Source: Corbicula japonica
Lineage: Eukaryota; Mollusca; Bivalvia; Venerida; Cyrenidae
Assembly: GCA_038501625.1 (NCBI GenBank)
Contig: JAZAYU010000034.1
Span: forward strand, 3,623,102-3,687,101
Direction of reading: 5' to 3'
DNA: 64,000 nucleotides
Shown here: positions 30,961-41,921 of the stretch, piece by piece
How the letters are laid out: every line of letters starts with the position of its first letter
Numbering within the stretch: the stretch's first letter is position 1
Program-made: the position numbers and the translations under genes
The notes under the pieces: model-generated
Databases searched by the model: none
Told to the model about the DNA's origin: nothing
What the model saw: the letters and a program-made list of their open reading frames with translations, nothing else

Positions 30961-31254
30961 TCATCAACAACAGTGATACAGGAACACTGCAATCACTACT
31001 TGAAGTAGATTCAGTCAATATCAAGTTTTTATCTCTGGTTTACTTTTTTTGCTACTATTTAATATGATAACAGATGTAGCATCTTTTAACTGGTGATGAC
31101 TTGAGACAAGTACTCCTTACTGATGATAGATACTTTATTGCAATAAACTGTATTGCAATACAATCTGGACACTTTCGTTTAGCAACTGTGTGCCGGCATT
31201 ACTGTAACAATGGCTAAACAAATCATCAAGGTATGTTGAACTTTTAGAATGTTA

Positions 31255-31256
31255 TA

Positions 31257-31291
<35 letters not shown>

Positions 31292-31292
31292 C
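31255..31292. repeat. (GAT)n microsatellite
   Basis: About eleven GAT triplets. A more diffuse GATGATGATAATGATG region at 31515-31630 follows; the acidic ORF across it (31481-31798) is a triplet-repeat translation. Confidence 0.9.
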
Positions 31293-31977
31293 ATGGTTTT
31301 TCAGAATTCTGATGTTGATGCTAATGATGTTAGCAAAAGTGTGAAGTTTTTTGTTGCTAATGCTGATAAAATTGGTGTTGTTGCTGCTGCTGACAATTTC
31401 CTTATCATTCTGATATATAGAATGCTGTTGATGATAATAAGGTAAATTCTGTTGCTGATTATGATACTGTTGCTGCATCAGTGGCTGTAATAGCATTGAT
31501 GTCTTCTTTCAATAATGAAGATGATGATAATGATGCTACTTCTGATGATGATGATGCTGCTGTTTTTATAATGATGACAAATGAGTATGATGATGATCGC
31601 AGTGCCAGCACCGATGATAATGATGATTCAGTTAATTGTAACCAACAGTTACGCGATCAGCTCATTCCCTTACAAGAGCCTCACATTGTACATCTGTCTA
31701 TATTAGGATGCCAACAAATTCCAACAGATACAATGAAAATAATAACACATTATTCCACTTGTGGAAATATCAGCCAGATAATGTCAGTGCTTGGATAATG
31801 TCCCAGCTCTACTCAGTCTAACATAAAGTAAGCATTTTACACCATTTTCTGGCTATTTCTATTTATTTTTCAATGTAGAGAGATTTTTTAGTATGTTTAA
31901 AATTTGTGAGACTTTTTTCTGTTTCATTTGTCGGTAATTGTGCGGGCTGGATTCTAGGTTTGGATCATGTGCCACAA

Positions 31978-32285
31978 GTGTAGATCCAGCTCAGCCAGCA
32001 CATCCTGTCCATTACAACAGTGTCTACTCTGTTCCCTTCTTGGTAAAAAAATAACCAAAAAAAGTAAAAAGCGAACAGTGTAGATCCTGATCAGACAGCA
32101 CCAATGTGCTGGCTAATCAGTGCCCAAGATCATAAAACTAAATCTGGAGATCAGTCTCAAATCTCAAGCATCTGATTGGCTGAAATGGCGACTGGTCGCC
32201 ATTTCAGCCAATCAGATGCTTGAGATTTGAGACTGATCTCAAATCTTAGTTTTATGATCTTGGGCCCTGGTTCTACAATATTTGT
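31978..32285 (+). mobile_element. Family A MITE interrupted by a B element
   Basis: GTGTAGATCCAGCTCAGCCA, linker GGTAAAAAAATAACC, arm GCGAACAGTGTAGATCC, then GCTAATC; after the B element the A sequence resumes as CTGGTTCTACA. TIRs lost. Confidence 0.8.
32121..32266. mobile_element. Family B element, near-perfect, nested in A
   Basis: TGCCCAAGATCATAAAACTA to TTAGTTTTATGATCTTGGGC; arms differ at only a few positions across ~70 bp each; centre GGCGACTGGTCGCC. Left junction CAG, right junction CTG. Confidence 0.96.
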
Positions 32286-32661
32286 ATATCTGTTGATTTT
32301 ACCTTTAATATTGTTAATTAAGGATATTATTGTAGGTATTTTGGATCCATTTACTTTTACTCCTAATTATTTCAGTGAACCTGAGGTCTGTAAAACCTAA
32401 GGAACAATGTATCAATTGTGTAAATCCATCTAAAGGGGGAAAAACATTCTACAAGTCATTTCCTTTGTTTGCAGCTGTGAAATTTCTCAAATTCCAAACT
32501 CGATGTGTCAGGTTCATGCAAATGTTGGCGAAATCACCTGAGAAACTTTCAAAATCAACTACAAAGACCTCTTCTGTTGAAATTATTCCCCATATATGGC
32601 TGATAAAAGATGGTTTTATATTTACGACTGTTTTCATGTAGTTTTGTCGTCTGCTAGTTGA
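32286..32661. other. No gene called
   Basis: Overlapping ORFs of 88 (plus) and 72 (minus) codons at 32375-32667 have no recognised domain; neither is supported. Confidence 0.4.
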
Positions 32662-32780
32662 AGTCATTTACCTGGCGTTTGATTGTTAGTTCTCCCCATC
32701 TTGAAAGTGCTATACTTGAATAACCCCCCTAAATAACGACATAAAGTGGCCAATTGCGACTTTAGCTTTTAGTTTTCAAT
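32662..32780 (-). repeat. Inverted-pair repeat, copy 2
   Basis: Reverse complement of 29330-29446, with an extra ~20 bp (AAGTGCTATACTTGAAT region) and a short extra GCGACTTTAGC. TCATTTACCTGGCG at 32664 mirrors the CAGGTAAATGA of copy 1. Confidence 0.8.
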
Positions 32781-33190
32781 ATACTTGGTACATTAATGGC
32801 ATTTTCATGGATGAGAAATTTAGGTAATTTAAAGCGATTCTGAGTCTATGATATGTGGAAAAATGTGAGATTTTGACGTATTCCCACACTTGGTGTCACA
32901 ATCTAGAATAGCATCATGCCGGCTCGTAAGTGGTCAAACATCGGTCTTTTTGTGCATTTTAATGAATATTTAATTAGAATGGAATATTAATTCTGAATGG
33001 AATTCTTTGGTAGCTTTTTTAAGGAAAATTCTTAATAAAGTTCACTCAAAAAATTCTATAAAATGCAAGGCACTTGGGGCTCATTAAATTTCAGTAAATA
33101 TTTAAAGCAGCTATATCACAAGTTATTCTGAAAGCTGTTAAAAATTATTTAGCAAAGAATAATTGATCGTCTGTCTAACTGATCAACTGT
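32781..33190. other. No feature recognised
   Basis: AT-rich; no supported gene or repeat. Confidence 0.4.
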
Positions 33191-33553
33191 TTAACCCTTT
33201 TATCCATATATAGACTTTTTAACACCTGAGCGAATAGTATAGATCCAGATCAGCCAGCACATCTGTGCCAGCTGGGCTGAAGGTTATAAAACTGAGTTTG
33301 GAAACCAGTCTCAAATCTCAAGCATCTGATTGGCTGAAATGGCGACCAGTCGCCATTTCAGCCAATCAGATGCTTGAGATTTGAGACTGGTTTCTATGCT
33401 CAGTTTTATAACCTTGGACACTGATCAGGATCTACACTGTTCACTTTTAGATTCATTAGGTTATTTTTGATGAAAAAGTGATGTGCCATCAGATCTGGAT
33501 CAACACTGGTCACACATATGTAAAATGTGTATATATATGTAGTATAGGGTTAA
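33191..33553 (-). mobile_element. Family A MITE interrupted by a B element
   Basis: TTAACCCTTTTATCCATATA to GTAGTATAGGGTTAA. The B element sits in the loop of hairpin 1, between GTGCCAGCTG and CTGATCAGGATC; minus-sense linker GATTCATTAGGTTATTTTTG follows. Confidence 0.95.
33275..33420. mobile_element. Family B element nested in A, CTG duplication
   Basis: GGCTGAAGGTTATAAAACTG to CAGTTTTATAACCTTGGACA, CTG at 33272-33274 and 33421-33423. Deleting the element and one CTG restores GTGCCAGCTGATCAGG, the expected A loop. Confidence 0.96.
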
Positions 33554-33681
33554 AGATTGTATAATAGTCTGTTTTTCATTGTATATATTCATAAACAGCA
33601 GATATGGTTTCTTTTCATGACAGGTGTTGATAGCTTTGAGTATCTTTTAAAGTTTATGAATTAGATTATGGCTGAAATCAC

Positions 33682-33872
33682 ATGTGCAGCCATTGTAGAT
33701 CCAGATCAGCTGGCTTATCTATGCCTTCTAATCTGGATCTACACTGTTTTCATTTTGGTTAGAAATTGGTTTTAAATCTAAATGCAAACAGTGTAGATCC
33801 TGTACCAGCTTATCTGGATCTACACTGGTCATGTATGTCATAATGGTGTATTCATGTAGTACTGCAGTTAAC
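33682..33872 (+). mobile_element. Family A MITE, decayed
   Basis: ATTGTAGATCCAGATCAGCT, linker TTTGGTTAGAAATTGG, TTATCTGGATCTACACTGG; TIRs eroded to GCAGTTAAC. Confidence 0.8.
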
Positions 33873-34035
33873 TTGACTTTGTCTTGAAAAATGTCACATT
33901 TCACAGGCATGGTTGTAAATAAAGTTGTGCAAGGTCCTTAACATCGAATGTTTTTGTTTGTATACTTCATCAATTCTAAAGCATGGCAGCATAGTGCAAC
34001 AAGCAACATTAACCTCTTAGTACTTTAGATTTACT

Positions 34036-34248
34036 CTAACCCTTTACTCATTAGATCTGAGTGAACAGAGTAGATCTACATTCATACTCTCTGATCAGGA
34101 TCTGCACTGTTCGCTTTTTGATGTATTAGGCTATTTCTGACATGAATGCAAACAGTGTAGATCCTGATCAGACAGCACAGATGTGTCAGCTGATCTGAAT
34201 CTACACTGTTTGCCTAGCATAAAGATGTATATATGGAGTAAAGGATTT
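34036..34248 (-). mobile_element. Family A MITE
   Basis: CTAACCCTTTACTCATTAGA to ATATATGGAGTAAAGGATTT; the first arm is shortened. Confidence 0.9.
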
Positions 34249-34409
34249 ATCTATGAGTTTATAAGACAACCATTTGGATATTTATCTCACCTGTTCTGTA
34301 ATTCTAGATTACTACCCTTGTCAGAGATTTAAGACAGTTAAAATCAGTGACAGGCTTAGACTTGGTTAGGACATACATCTAAGATAACATGACAGTCCAA
34401 ACTCCTGTG

Positions 34410-34552
34410 CCCAAAGTTATAAAACTGTGCATGGAAACCAGTCTTATATCTCGAGCATCTGATTGGCTGAAATGGCGACCAGTCGCCATTTCAGCCAATC
34501 AGATGCTTGAGATTTGAGATTGGTTTCCATGCTTAGCTATATAACCTTCAGC
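34410..34552. mobile_element. Family B palindromic element
   Basis: CCCAAAGTTATAAAACTGTG to AGCTATATAACCTTCAGCCC; centre GGCGACCAGTCGCC; left neighbour CTG, right neighbour CAA. Confidence 0.94.
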
Positions 34553-34904
34553 CCAAGACTACCAGTGGATGATAGGACCTCTGTCTGATAACAGTCATTC
34601 CATCACTCTCTGAGTCATAGAGAAAAGGAAATTATTTTTGCATCAAGCTGAGAATCATTATCCTTTTGAGGATAGATGCACCTCTCATGAAATGGTCCCA
34701 TACAGACTAGATGTCTATGGTTCATACAGGAAATAGAGGGAGAAACTTCAGTTCGACTCTAAGGCCTTTAAGAATCTTTTAAAACTATATTTTCCTTTTC
34801 AAGAACACTGATAGTTGAAGGCACTCCTATTTACACCTAAAACAGTGCATTTAAAGTAAGCGGCTCTAATAACCTAAATCAGCGTAATTATGGTCACTTA
34901 AGTT

Positions 34905-35900
34905 CTAAACTGTACTGTTCGAGTTATTGTCGGTGAAAACTGTGCAGTTCCAGTCGTTGTCACTGAAAACTGTGCAGTTCCAGCCATTCTCAATTAAAAC
35001 CTTGCAGTTCTAGTCTTTGTCACTGAAAACCATGCAGTCCAAGTTTTTATCACTGAAAACCATGCAGTTCTAGTCATTGTCACTGAAAACCGTGCAGTTT
35101 CAGTCTTTGTCACTGAAAACCATGCAGTTTCAGTCTTTGTCACTGAAAACCATGCAGTTCTAGTCATTGTCACAGAAAACTGTGCGGTTTCAGCCATTCT
35201 CAATTAAAACCTTGCAGTTCTAGTCTTTGTCACTGAAAACCATGCAGTTCAAGTTTTTATCACTGAATACCGTGCAGTTCTAGTCATTGTCACTGAAAAC
35301 GGTGCAGTTTCAGTCTTTGTCACTGAAAACCATGCAGTTTCAGTCTTTGTCACTGAAAACCATGCAGTTCTAGTCATTGTCACTGAAAACCGTGCAGTTC
35401 CAGTCTTTTTCACTGAAAACTGGCAGTTCCAGTCTTTTTCACTGAAAACCGTGCAGTTCCAGTCTTTTTCACTGAAAACCTTGCAGTTCCAGTCTTTTTC
35501 ACTGAAAACCATGCAGTTCCAGTCTTTTTCACTGAAAACCTTGCAGTTTCAGTCTTGTTCACTGAAAACCATGCAGTTCCAGTCTTTTTGCTGGAAAACT
35601 GTGCAGTTTCAGTCGCGTTCACTGAAAACCTTGCAGTTCCAGTCTTTTTCACTGAAAACCGTGCAGTTCTAGTCTTTGTCACTGAAAACCGTGCAGTTTC
35701 AGTCTTTTTCACTGAAAACCGTGCAGTTTCAGACTTTTTCACTGAAAACCGTGCAGTTTCAGACTTTTTCACTGAAAACCGTGCAGTTTCAGTCTTTTTC
35801 ACTGAAAACCATGCAGTTCCAGTCTTTGTCACTGAAAACCGTGCAGTTCCAGTCTTTTTCACTGAAAACCGTGCAGTTCAAGCCTTTGTCACTGACAACC
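34905..35900 (+). repeat. 30-bp minisatellite, about 33 copies
   Basis: Unit TGCAGTTCCA GTCTTTTTCA, then CTGAAAACCG. Since 30 is divisible by three, ORFs on both strands show decapeptide repeats (minus: KTGTARFSVK; plus: FFTENRAVSV), up to 150 codons. Several frames are open at once, so coding is not supported. Confidence 0.96.
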
Positions 35901-36350
35901 TGAAAATACCACAGTTCCAGTTATTGTCACAGACAACCTGAAAATGCTGCAGTTCCAGTCATTGTTACTAACTACTTTAAAATGCTGCAGTTCCAGTCAT
36001 TGTTACTAACTACCTTAAAATGCTGCAGCTCCAGTCATTGTTACTAAACTACATTAAAATGCTGCAGTCATTGTTACTAAACTACCTTAAAATGCTGCAG
36101 TTCCAGTCATTGTTGCTAACTACCTTAAAATGCTGCAGTTCCAGTCATTGTTACTAAACTACCTTAAAATGCTGCAGTTCCAGTCATTGTTGCTAACTAC
36201 CTTAAAATGCTGCAGTTCCAGTCATTGTTACTAAACTACCTTAAAATGCTGCAGTTCCAGTCATTGTTGCTAACTACCTTAAAATGCTGCAGTTCCAGTC
36301 ATTGTTGCTAACTACCTTAAAATGCTGCAGTCATTGTCACTGACAACCTG
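35901..36350 (+). repeat. 35/36-bp minisatellite, alternating units
   Basis: Unit TGCAGTTCCAGTCATTGTTA CTAACTACC plus TTAAAA. Between 36065 and 36300 a 36-bp form (TTACTAAACTACC) largely alternates with a 35-bp form (TTGCTAACTACC), giving a 71-bp dimer. It shares TGCAGTTCCAGTC with the preceding array. Confidence 0.93.
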
Positions 36351-36650
36351 AAATTGGTGCAGTTCCAGTCATTGTCACTGACAATCTTAAAAACCAGTAA
36401 GTTTCCAGTAATTGTTACTGACAACCTGAAAACAGTGCAGTTTCAGTCAATGTCACTGACAATATGAAAACAGTGCAGTTCCAGTCATTGTTACTGACAA
36501 CCTAAAACAGTGCAGTTCTAGTCATTGTCGCTGACAACCTGAAAACAGTGCAGTTCCAATTATTGTCCCTGACAACCTGAAAACAGTGCAGTTCCAGTCA
36601 TTGTCACTGACAACCTGAAAACAGTGTAGTTCCAGTCATCATCAGGCACA
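36340..36650 (+). repeat. 38-bp minisatellite, about 8 copies
   Basis: Unit TGCAGTTCCAGTCATTGTCA CTGACAACC plus TGAAAACAG. The third stage of the same composite array, ending in degenerate copies near 36700. Confidence 0.93.
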
Positions 36651-36699
36651 GCCTTAAACAGTGACAGCCTTAAAACTGGCAGACTGCCTGTCATTGTCA

Positions 36700-37075
36700 C
36701 TGACAACCTAAATTGGGTGATGTTGTCTTAACAACTTTTAAGCAGTTACATTCAAGACATTTTAATTAACATCCTGCCCTATACAACATAACCACAGATT
36801 TTGCATTATCAGATGATTGCTGTGCAAAAATTTGAGTCGCAATTCCAACTTGTGCAGTTGGCAAAGTTGCATATTTTATCATTTTAGTTTCATTCAATCA
36901 TATGACAAGTCCATTCCATTGTTTGATTAGTAAGCACTTGTTTTGATTATGGACACCATGTGATGCTGCTACTGTTTGAAGAATTATCTTGTTTACACAA
37001 ATCATAATTGGCATGCTGACAATTTCATAAGTATCTCTAATCAAATAACTGATAACTAGGGAGGTAATTAGGTTT
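36700..37075. other. No feature recognised
   Basis: AT-rich; no supported gene or repeat. Confidence 0.4.
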
Positions 37076-37262
37076 CAAATTTTTTGGAACCTTATCGAAG
37101 ACCTACTTTATTTTATTTTCCTTTTCAATCGAAAATCGCATTGTCATTTAAAGAAATTTTGCTATTCTAAAAAATTTTTGGAACCTTATTGAAGACATAC
37201 TTTATTTTATTTTCCTTTTCGCTTGAAAATTGCTTTGTCATTTTAAGGAATTTGGCTGTTAA
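37076..37262 (+). repeat. 93-bp tandem duplication
   Basis: TTGGAACCTTAT at 37085 and 37178; each is followed by GAAGAC, ACTTTATTTTATTTTCC and TTTCAATCGAAAAT / TTTCGCTTGAAAAT. Confidence 0.85.
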
Positions 37263-38678
37263 AAAAAGGTCAAAAGTCTCAGTTTGTCTTTAATTCATTT
37301 TCCGAAGATGAAAAAGGGAATGTAGGAAGAAGATAAAGAAACTTGTGCTATGGTTTCACACTATTGTCTACAGGTATTTTAAATTTGGAATTTAAAGACG
37401 CGTATTCCTGTGTTGCCCAAGAAGGCAGCTTAATCAAAAGCCCCGTTTCCAATCTTGTTGTGACAAATATTCCTTTAAATCTAGGCATGCACAATTCTTA
37501 AGTCTGACAAAATTTACGGATGCCAAAGTGCACTAAGTAGCTTATCAAAGATTGGAGGATTTCAGTGATTTTGGCAGGTACGAGTTTGGTAAAGTCGGCT
37601 TAGAAGATAAGGTGTTCCCAAGAAGAGGGGTAGCTAGTTATCTCTGTCAAGTACCCTTCTATCTAGCAGATTTCAAGCTTTCAACTATCCCAGATTTTAT
37701 TTGCATTCCTCCCCATGACACTGAGCAAAAGGACAGAATATTTTCTTTTTGATGTCTGGATGTGGCGTTATCATTTTACCAGAGTTTGGTTTTGATAATT
37801 TTCCTGTCTCAAGGATACAGTTGTCACAAGGAACATTTTTACAGGTAACTTATGATGTAATTTGGTTTTAGCAGCAAAACTTGTGCAGACTACATTTATA
37901 TAAAAAAGCAGATCCTCTTGGCCCTTACTTCTTTACACACCTGTATCAGACTGATGAAAATTGTCACTGTCCTTGTGACTGGCACATTACACATGACGCC
38001 ATTTATGCCATTTCTCCATGAGGTAAAAACCAAGAAAAAATGAATATTTCAGGGGCAGAATCAGATGGAGTTCAGTACGGTTGTTTGAACCCCCTTTTTG
38101 TGAGCAATATTCATTTTCATGAGGATTTTGGCCAGAAAGTTTCGAAATTATAATGTAACGACCCCAAGACTGCACCAAACTAACCCCCTTCATGGAAATC
38201 ATGCATCTGGCCCTGCATTTGATTCATTTATTAAATAAGATATTGTGTGTGGAGGGGCAGAGGGTGTTTGCAGGCCACATGGATAGGTTTGTTATGTTAT
38301 TAATTTTGTAAAGTATCAAGATTTGTATAATTTGAGTAGGCGTACAAAGGGACTTAAAATATAATAATTGATATGGGTTTGTTTATGATTGAAAAGACAA
38401 ATATGTGCAGCAGGGCTGCTTCATTTATTTTGAAGATTTGATGCACTTAACAAGTTCTAGAGTTACTGCGCAGCGGCTTTATCTTCCTTGTTTGATAGTA
38501 GAAGATAAGTGAATAATGCACTAAAATGTCATGGTCACCCGTGTTGGTACTTACCGAGATCTAGAGGTCTAATTCGGGGTTCAAACTCCATGGAATAGTT
38601 TGATAAGCTTAACCAAGGTAGAATATTTCTGATAACCATAAAGATAATGAGGTTGAATGGGGTAAGATGCTTGTACTT
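37263..38678. other. No gene called
   Basis: A 66-codon ORF (37552-37752) with mixed composition is the most protein-like here but matches no family I recognise; AGGTACGAGT at 37576 could be a splice donor within it. At 38540-38600 GGGGTTCAAACTCC resembles a Pol III box B without a convincing box A. Confidence 0.35.
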
Positions 38679-38812
38679 AACCGTTTACTCCATATATATG
38701 CCTTTTTACACATTTGCAAGCAGAATTTGTAGATCAAAATCAGTGCAGTGTGATCAGGATCTGCACTGTTTGCTTTTTGATCAGAAATATCTTAATAATC
38801 CAAAAAGTGATT
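38679..38812 (+). mobile_element. Family A MITE, 3' half replaced
   Basis: CTTAACCGTTTACTCCATAT, hairpin 1, linker TTTTTGATCAGAAATATC, then stops after CCAAAAAGTG and meets a tRNA-like sequence. Confidence 0.85.
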
Positions 38813-38822
38813 TCTATCAGTG

Positions 38823-38950
38823 TTGCAGTTCGAATAGCTCAGTTAGGAGAGCTCTCACTCTGTTAGCCAAGGGTTCTGGGTTCTGGCTGCATATCTTCCT
38901 CGCCCTGTGACATTTGTTGTCCAAGTGGGGGGACCGTGATAGCCAGCAGG
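38823..38950 (+). repeat. tRNA-derived SINE-like sequence
   Basis: Box A-like TAGCTCAGTTAGGAGAGC (38833) and box B-like GGTTCTGGGTTCTGG (38870) are at tRNA spacing, followed by a non-tRNA tail (CTCGCCCTGTGACATTTG, GGACCGTGATAGCCAGCAGG). The cloverleaf is imperfect, so a SINE head is more likely than a functional tRNA. Confidence 0.5.
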
Positions 38951-39120
38951 TTTGACTGCAAAAATATTTGATCATATTTACACAAATTAAAATAAATTTA
39001 GTGATTACTATCAATGGTGTTAAAAGATAGGATAATGATACAGCATGACTATTATTTTGACTGATAATGAAAATGCGTATTTTGCCTAGACCTGGATCAA
39101 GGTGGTCAAGTTTTTGAAGT

Positions 39121-39387
39121 TGTACCCTTTCCTCCACATATGCATGTTTTTATGCATGTGTGATCATTGTAGATCCAGATCAGCCAACACATCTGTGCCA
39201 TCTGATTTGGATCTGCACTGGTCACATCTTGCTCAGAAATAACATGAAGCAACAAGCCTGAATCAACAAGCAAACAGTGTAGATCCTGATCAGATGGCAC
39301 TCTTGTGCCAGGTGATCTTGTGTGCCATCTGATCAGGATATACACTGTTTATCCATGCAGTAAAGGTGTATATGCAGTAAAAGGTTA
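39121..39387 (+). mobile_element. Family A MITE with arm duplication
   Basis: TGTACCCTTTCCTCCACATA to TATGCAGTAAAAGGTTAAA. In hairpin 2 the loop region is repeated (GTGCCAGGTGATCTT then GTGCCATCTGATCAGG), and the linker carries a GAAGCAACAAGCCTGAATC expansion. Confidence 0.88.
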
Positions 39388-39618
39388 AATAAAAGAGGTT
39401 AAACTGTACTTTTCTTTTTCTTCACAAAATTTAGTTATCTTCAGGTAAAAGACATTTATTTAGACTGAAGCCCCTTTGTTTAATAAAATTTTCATGACAA
39501 ATTTTTCTTAATTTGCTTCTTTGTTTGAGACTGTTGTTTAAAAAAATTTGATGAAATTAATTAAGGATAAAAACAGCAACTGTGGCTTTGCCAAATAAGC
39601 TATTTGTAATAACCACCA
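39388..39618. other. No feature recognised
   Basis: AT-rich. Confidence 0.4.
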
Positions 39619-39858
39619 TGGACAAAGATTATAAAACCTAGATTGGAGACTAGTCTCAAATCTCAAGAATCTGATTGGCTGAAATGGGGTCCACTCAACA
39701 TTTCAATCAATCATTACCCAAGATTATAAAACTAAGATTGTAGAACCAGTCTCAAATCTCAAGAATCAGGTGCTTGAGATTTGAGACTGGTCTCCAGATT
39801 TAGTTTTAATATCTTGGGAACAGATGCTTGAGATATGAGACTGGTCTCCAGATTTGGT
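39619..39858. mobile_element. Compound of two or three family B pieces
   Basis: The left arm and centre of one copy (GATTATAAAACCTAGATTGG ... TTTCAATCAATCATTA) are followed by a new left arm (CCCAAGATTATAAAACTAAG), a right arm ending TATCTTGGGAAC, and a third right-arm piece (ATGCTTGAGATATGAGACTG). Reads as one element inserted in another. Confidence 0.8.
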
Positions 39859-40599
39859 TCTCTGCAAATAAAAATGCTGTCATAATTTATCAGGTCCCAT
39901 TAGATTTTGTGATGATTCTTCAGATAACTATTTTGAAGAAAATAATTTTCTGAGCTGTGATTTACTCTAATAGCAGTTTTAGCTTTAGCCGCCCCCTCAC
40001 ATCCTCCATCCCTTCCCCCATCCCCCTTTCCTTAATTGTTCTCCCTCCCACAAATATATTTCAGCTACTGGACTACATTCCTTAAATCATTAAAACAATT
40101 ATCTCATTAGAATTATTAGATGGACAAATACTACCTGGTTGTCAAACTATCGCTGATGGGGATGACTTGCTTGCCTTACTTCTTTACCTACTAATTATTA
40201 TTATTAAATACGAAATCATTATCTCACCAAAACAAACAGATTTTATCACAAGAAGAATCATTGGACTCTTATTATCTTATTCTATGTGATAAAATAAGAG
40301 ACAAGTTCCACATTGTGCCTTTCCCAGTCACCCTAAAGAATTTGAGGAATTAATACTGAAATCTCACACAATCAGGGAAGGCATGGAATTTATCCAGGTA
40401 CTGTTGTTCTTTTATTTTAATCATAATATTATGTATGTTTTTTTTATTATGGTAATTAACATTTAATTCTTTGATGCATCTGTTATCTGAGTTTTGGGGT
40501 TATTTAATTATCATATTATTTTATTATTTATTTAAAATCACGAGCACTCGGTACACAATGCAGCTTCATCAGTAGTTGAAATAGTTGTGTTGCATTTTT
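39859..40599. other. No feature recognised
   Basis: Includes a C-rich run at 39990-40030; no gene or repeat supported. Confidence 0.4.
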
Positions 40600-40814
40600 T
40601 TAACCCTTTATTCCATACATACACCTTTATTGCAAGGGCAAAAAGTGTAGATCTGTGCCGTCTGATCAGGATCTGCACTGTTCGCTTTGTGATTTATTAG
40701 GTTATTTCTGACCAAAAAGCGACCAGTGCAGATCCTGATTAGATGTGCTGGCTGATCTGGATCTACTCTGGTCACACACACGTAAAAAAGTGTATAGATG
40801 AAGGAAAGGGTTAA
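40600..40814 (-). mobile_element. Family A MITE
   Basis: TTAACCCTTTATTCCATACA to ATGAAGGAAAGGGTTAA with TTAA both sides; the first hairpin lost part of its 5' strand (AGTGTAGATCTGTGCCG). Confidence 0.93.
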
Positions 40815-40884
40815 GAATGGTTTAAGCTTGTTTGTAACTTTTCAAATTGTCAACAAAATTTCCTTCATTATTGAAGAGTTGCCC

Positions 40885-41010
40885 TTGTATATTCATATCA
40901 GCTGACAAATCTGTGCACTCTGATCTGGATCTACACTGGTCACCTTGATCAGAAATAATCTTAAGGATCTAAAAGTGAACTTTGTTTATCCTGATGATAT
41001 GCAAAATGCC
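40885..41010 (+). mobile_element. Family A MITE, decayed
   Basis: CAGCTGACAAATCTGTGCAC, GATCTGGATCTACACTGGTC, GATCAGAAATAATCTTAAGG; no TIR. A further trace (GACTTAGATCTGCC) at 41107. Confidence 0.6.
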
Positions 41011-41019
41011 TTCTGATCT

Positions 41020-41920
41020 GAAGTCAAAATTTTGGTCCATGTTCAAAGGGTTCACCCTATAAGCTCAAGTTATAACCAGAGAAATATAATATATATGCAA
41101 CCAGAGTAGACTTAGATCTGCCTGCATTTCTGCACAGTTTGATTTCGGTCTTTGTGTTTCCTGATCATTCAATTATAATGTACATTTACTAGATTCAGGA
41201 TTATTTTTAAGGAAAGGCCATTTCGTTTCTCTGCAGGCTTAGGGTTTAAAAAATAAAATATTAGTTGTAGACTGTGTATCCAGTGTTGTTGAGGTGATGG
41301 CTGTGTTTTGTTGGCATTCACCAATAAATAACACAGACCATGCTTTTAATGTTGTAGTGCACTATCAAGTATTTACATTTTTAATTGCTTTAATTATGGG
41401 ATGATGTTCTTCTTTTTAATAATCATGTCACCATGTTGGGAAAATATTTAAAAGGAAACAAATCCTGCATACCTGGTAAATAAACAATAAGGTTAAGTAA
41501 CATCAATTTAAGTTTGTCTTTTTTGCCAAATTCAAGTTCTTGGGGTATTCATTAATATTTTGTGTGATTTCATTTAAACAAAATTATTATTATTATTAAA
41601 ATCCTACTTTTGTATGTGATGCTGCTAATGTATGTTTACCTTTTATTGTTACTTGTCTTACACTTTCTTGTTTTTTTACTGAGAGTGTTGAATATTTGAA
41701 GGAGTTATATGCCTTTTCAATAATTCAAGTAATTTTGTGGTTTCCTCCCCTGCCAGCAGTAGATGGCTAACTAAACTTGTAGCGCATACTGGTTTGCTAC
41801 CAAATTATATGTATTTTGCCATCTAAATTACATTTCACAGTAATTAACTTCATTAATAATGATTTCATAATTATATATTGTGAATTATTGGTAAGGTTTT
41901 CTAAAAATTCCTTTAAAACC
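41020..41920. other. No feature recognised
   Basis: AT-rich; no supported gene. Confidence 0.4.
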
Positions 41921-41921
41921 A

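Noticed and set aside
31481..31798. 105-codon acidic ORF rich in Asp
   Set aside because: It translates a GAT/GATGAT triplet region; the remainder has no recognised domain.
35410..35862. 150-codon repetitive ORF resembling a secreted repeat protein
   Set aside because: 30-bp tandem array with several open frames on both strands and no signal peptide or flanking coding sequence.
34905..36650. CRISPR-like array of 30-38-bp units
   Set aside because: There is no alternation of constant repeat and variable spacer; units are contiguous minisatellite copies.
38823..38895. Functional tRNA gene
   Set aside because: Box A and box B are tRNA-like but the acceptor and anticodon stems do not pair well and a SINE-like tail follows.
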